Source: Steroidobacteraceae bacterium (lineage in GTDB: Bacteria; Pseudomonadota; Gammaproteobacteria; Steroidobacterales; Steroidobacteraceae). From it: 6,751 bases of DNA. The stretch covers positions 1 through 6,751 of the forward strand of contig JALRHE010000064.1 of the NCBI GenBank assembly GCA_023253235.1. Reading direction: 5' to 3'. The position numbers and the translations under genes were made by a program. Of this stretch, positions 6,290 through 6,751 are shown piece by piece. A model generated the notes under the pieces. The model ran no database searches. It had not been told where the DNA came from and worked only from the letters and a program-made list of their open reading frames with translations. Each line of letters starts with the position of its first letter. Position 1 is the first letter of the stretch.

Positions 6290-6751
6290 TCAGTAGCGGT
6301 AGGTTTCCGGCTTGTACGGACCCTGCTTCTCGACGCCGATATAGCGAGCTTGCTGATCGGTGAGTTCCGTCAGTTCGGCACCGAGCTTCTTCAGCTGCAG
6401 GCGCGCGACCTTTTCGTCGAGATGCTTCGGCAGCACGTAGACGCCGACCGGATACTTCTCGTGGTTCGCCCACAATTCGATCTGCGCGATCGTCTGGTTT
6501 GCGAATGAGGAGGACATCACGTAGCTCGGATGACCCGTACCGCAACCGAGATTCACGAGACGACCCTCGGCGAGCAGCGTGATGCGCTTGCCGTCCGGGA
6601 AGATCACGTGATCGACCTGCGGCTTGATGTTTTCCCACTGGCACTGCTTCAACGAAGCGCAATCGATCTCGTTGTCGAAGTGACCGATGTTGCAGACGAT
6701 CGCCTGATCCTTCATGCGCTTCATGTGATCGAACGTGATCACGTGGACGTT
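6290..6751 (-). CDS. ahcY: S-adenosylhomocysteine hydrolase, C-terminal part (5' end outside window)
   Basis: This NAD-dependent enzyme splits S-adenosylhomocysteine into adenosine and homocysteine in the cytoplasm, relieving inhibition of methyltransferases and returning homocysteine to the methionine cycle. The frame is open to the window edge and gives 153 residues ending at 6290, beginning NVHVITFDHMKRMKD. Conserved stretches are CNIGHFDNEID (NAD-site region), LLAEGRLVNLGCGTGHPSYV, MSSSFANQ, and the C-terminal tail GPYKPETYRY, whose Lys and penultimate-region Tyr reach the NAD of the neighbouring subunit in known structures. The catalytic N-terminal part and most of the NAD-binding domain are outside the window, as is any upstream riboswitch. 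It is followed 35 bases later by cpdA on the same strand. The family assignment is certain. Confidence 0.97.
   Translation of the reverse strand, partial: NVHVITFDHMKRMKDQAIVCNIGHFDNEIDCASLKQCQWENIKPQVDHVIFPDGKRITLLAEGRLVNLGCGTGHPSYVMSSSFANQTIAQIELWANHEKYPVGVYVLPKHLDEKVARLQLKKLGAELTELTDQQARYIGVEKQGPYKPETYRY

Noticed and set aside
6602..6613. Perfect 12-base palindrome GATCACGTGATC
   Set aside because: It lies inside the conserved ahcY segment encoding DHVI, so codon constraint explains it. A similar shorter palindrome at 6734-6743 lies in the same kind of coding context.

Overview
The window is a compact stretch of housekeeping genes from a moderately GC-rich bacterium, probably a gammaproteobacterium. 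Evidence for this is the presence of Mpl (muropeptide recycling, mostly proteobacterial), RNase D with tandem HRDC-like regions, CpdA, and the adjacency of mpl and ubiX, an arrangement I recall from pseudomonads. Finer placement is not possible by eye. Almost every base is coding, and I see no mobile element, CRISPR array, rRNA or tRNA.

Left part (1-1465): the 3' end of adenylate kinase (adk, + strand) converges, with 5 bases between stop codons, on ribonuclease D (rnd, - strand). The preferred rnd start at 1417 lies 48 bases from the preferred start of a divergent + strand operon.

Centre (1466-4605, + strand): a tightly packed run of four genes. These are an uncharacterised multi-spanning membrane protein, mpl (UDP-MurNAc:tripeptide ligase, sharing one base with the gene before it), ubiX (flavin prenyltransferase, overlapping mpl by 17 bases with its own good ribosome binding site) and a stand-alone Lon N-domain protein. 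Overlaps and very short gaps suggest one transcript, although the functions (peptidoglycan recycling, prenyl-FMN supply for ubiquinone synthesis, Lon-like substrate binding) do not form one pathway.

Right part (4567-6751, - strand): reading with the strand, the C-terminal third of S-adenosylhomocysteine hydrolase (ahcY, cut by the window edge), then a CpdA-type metallophosphoesterase, then a CPBP-family membrane protease homologue coupled to it by a TGATG overlap. The CPBP gene runs 39 bases into the 3' end of the convergent Lon-domain gene.

No new system is evident. The most distinctive non-coding signal is a perfect 15-base inverted repeat with an 8-base loop that straddles the cpdA start codon. 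Next are a four-cysteine adenylate kinase LID with unusual spacing, an unnamed membrane protein leading the mpl operon, and the convergent coding overlap.
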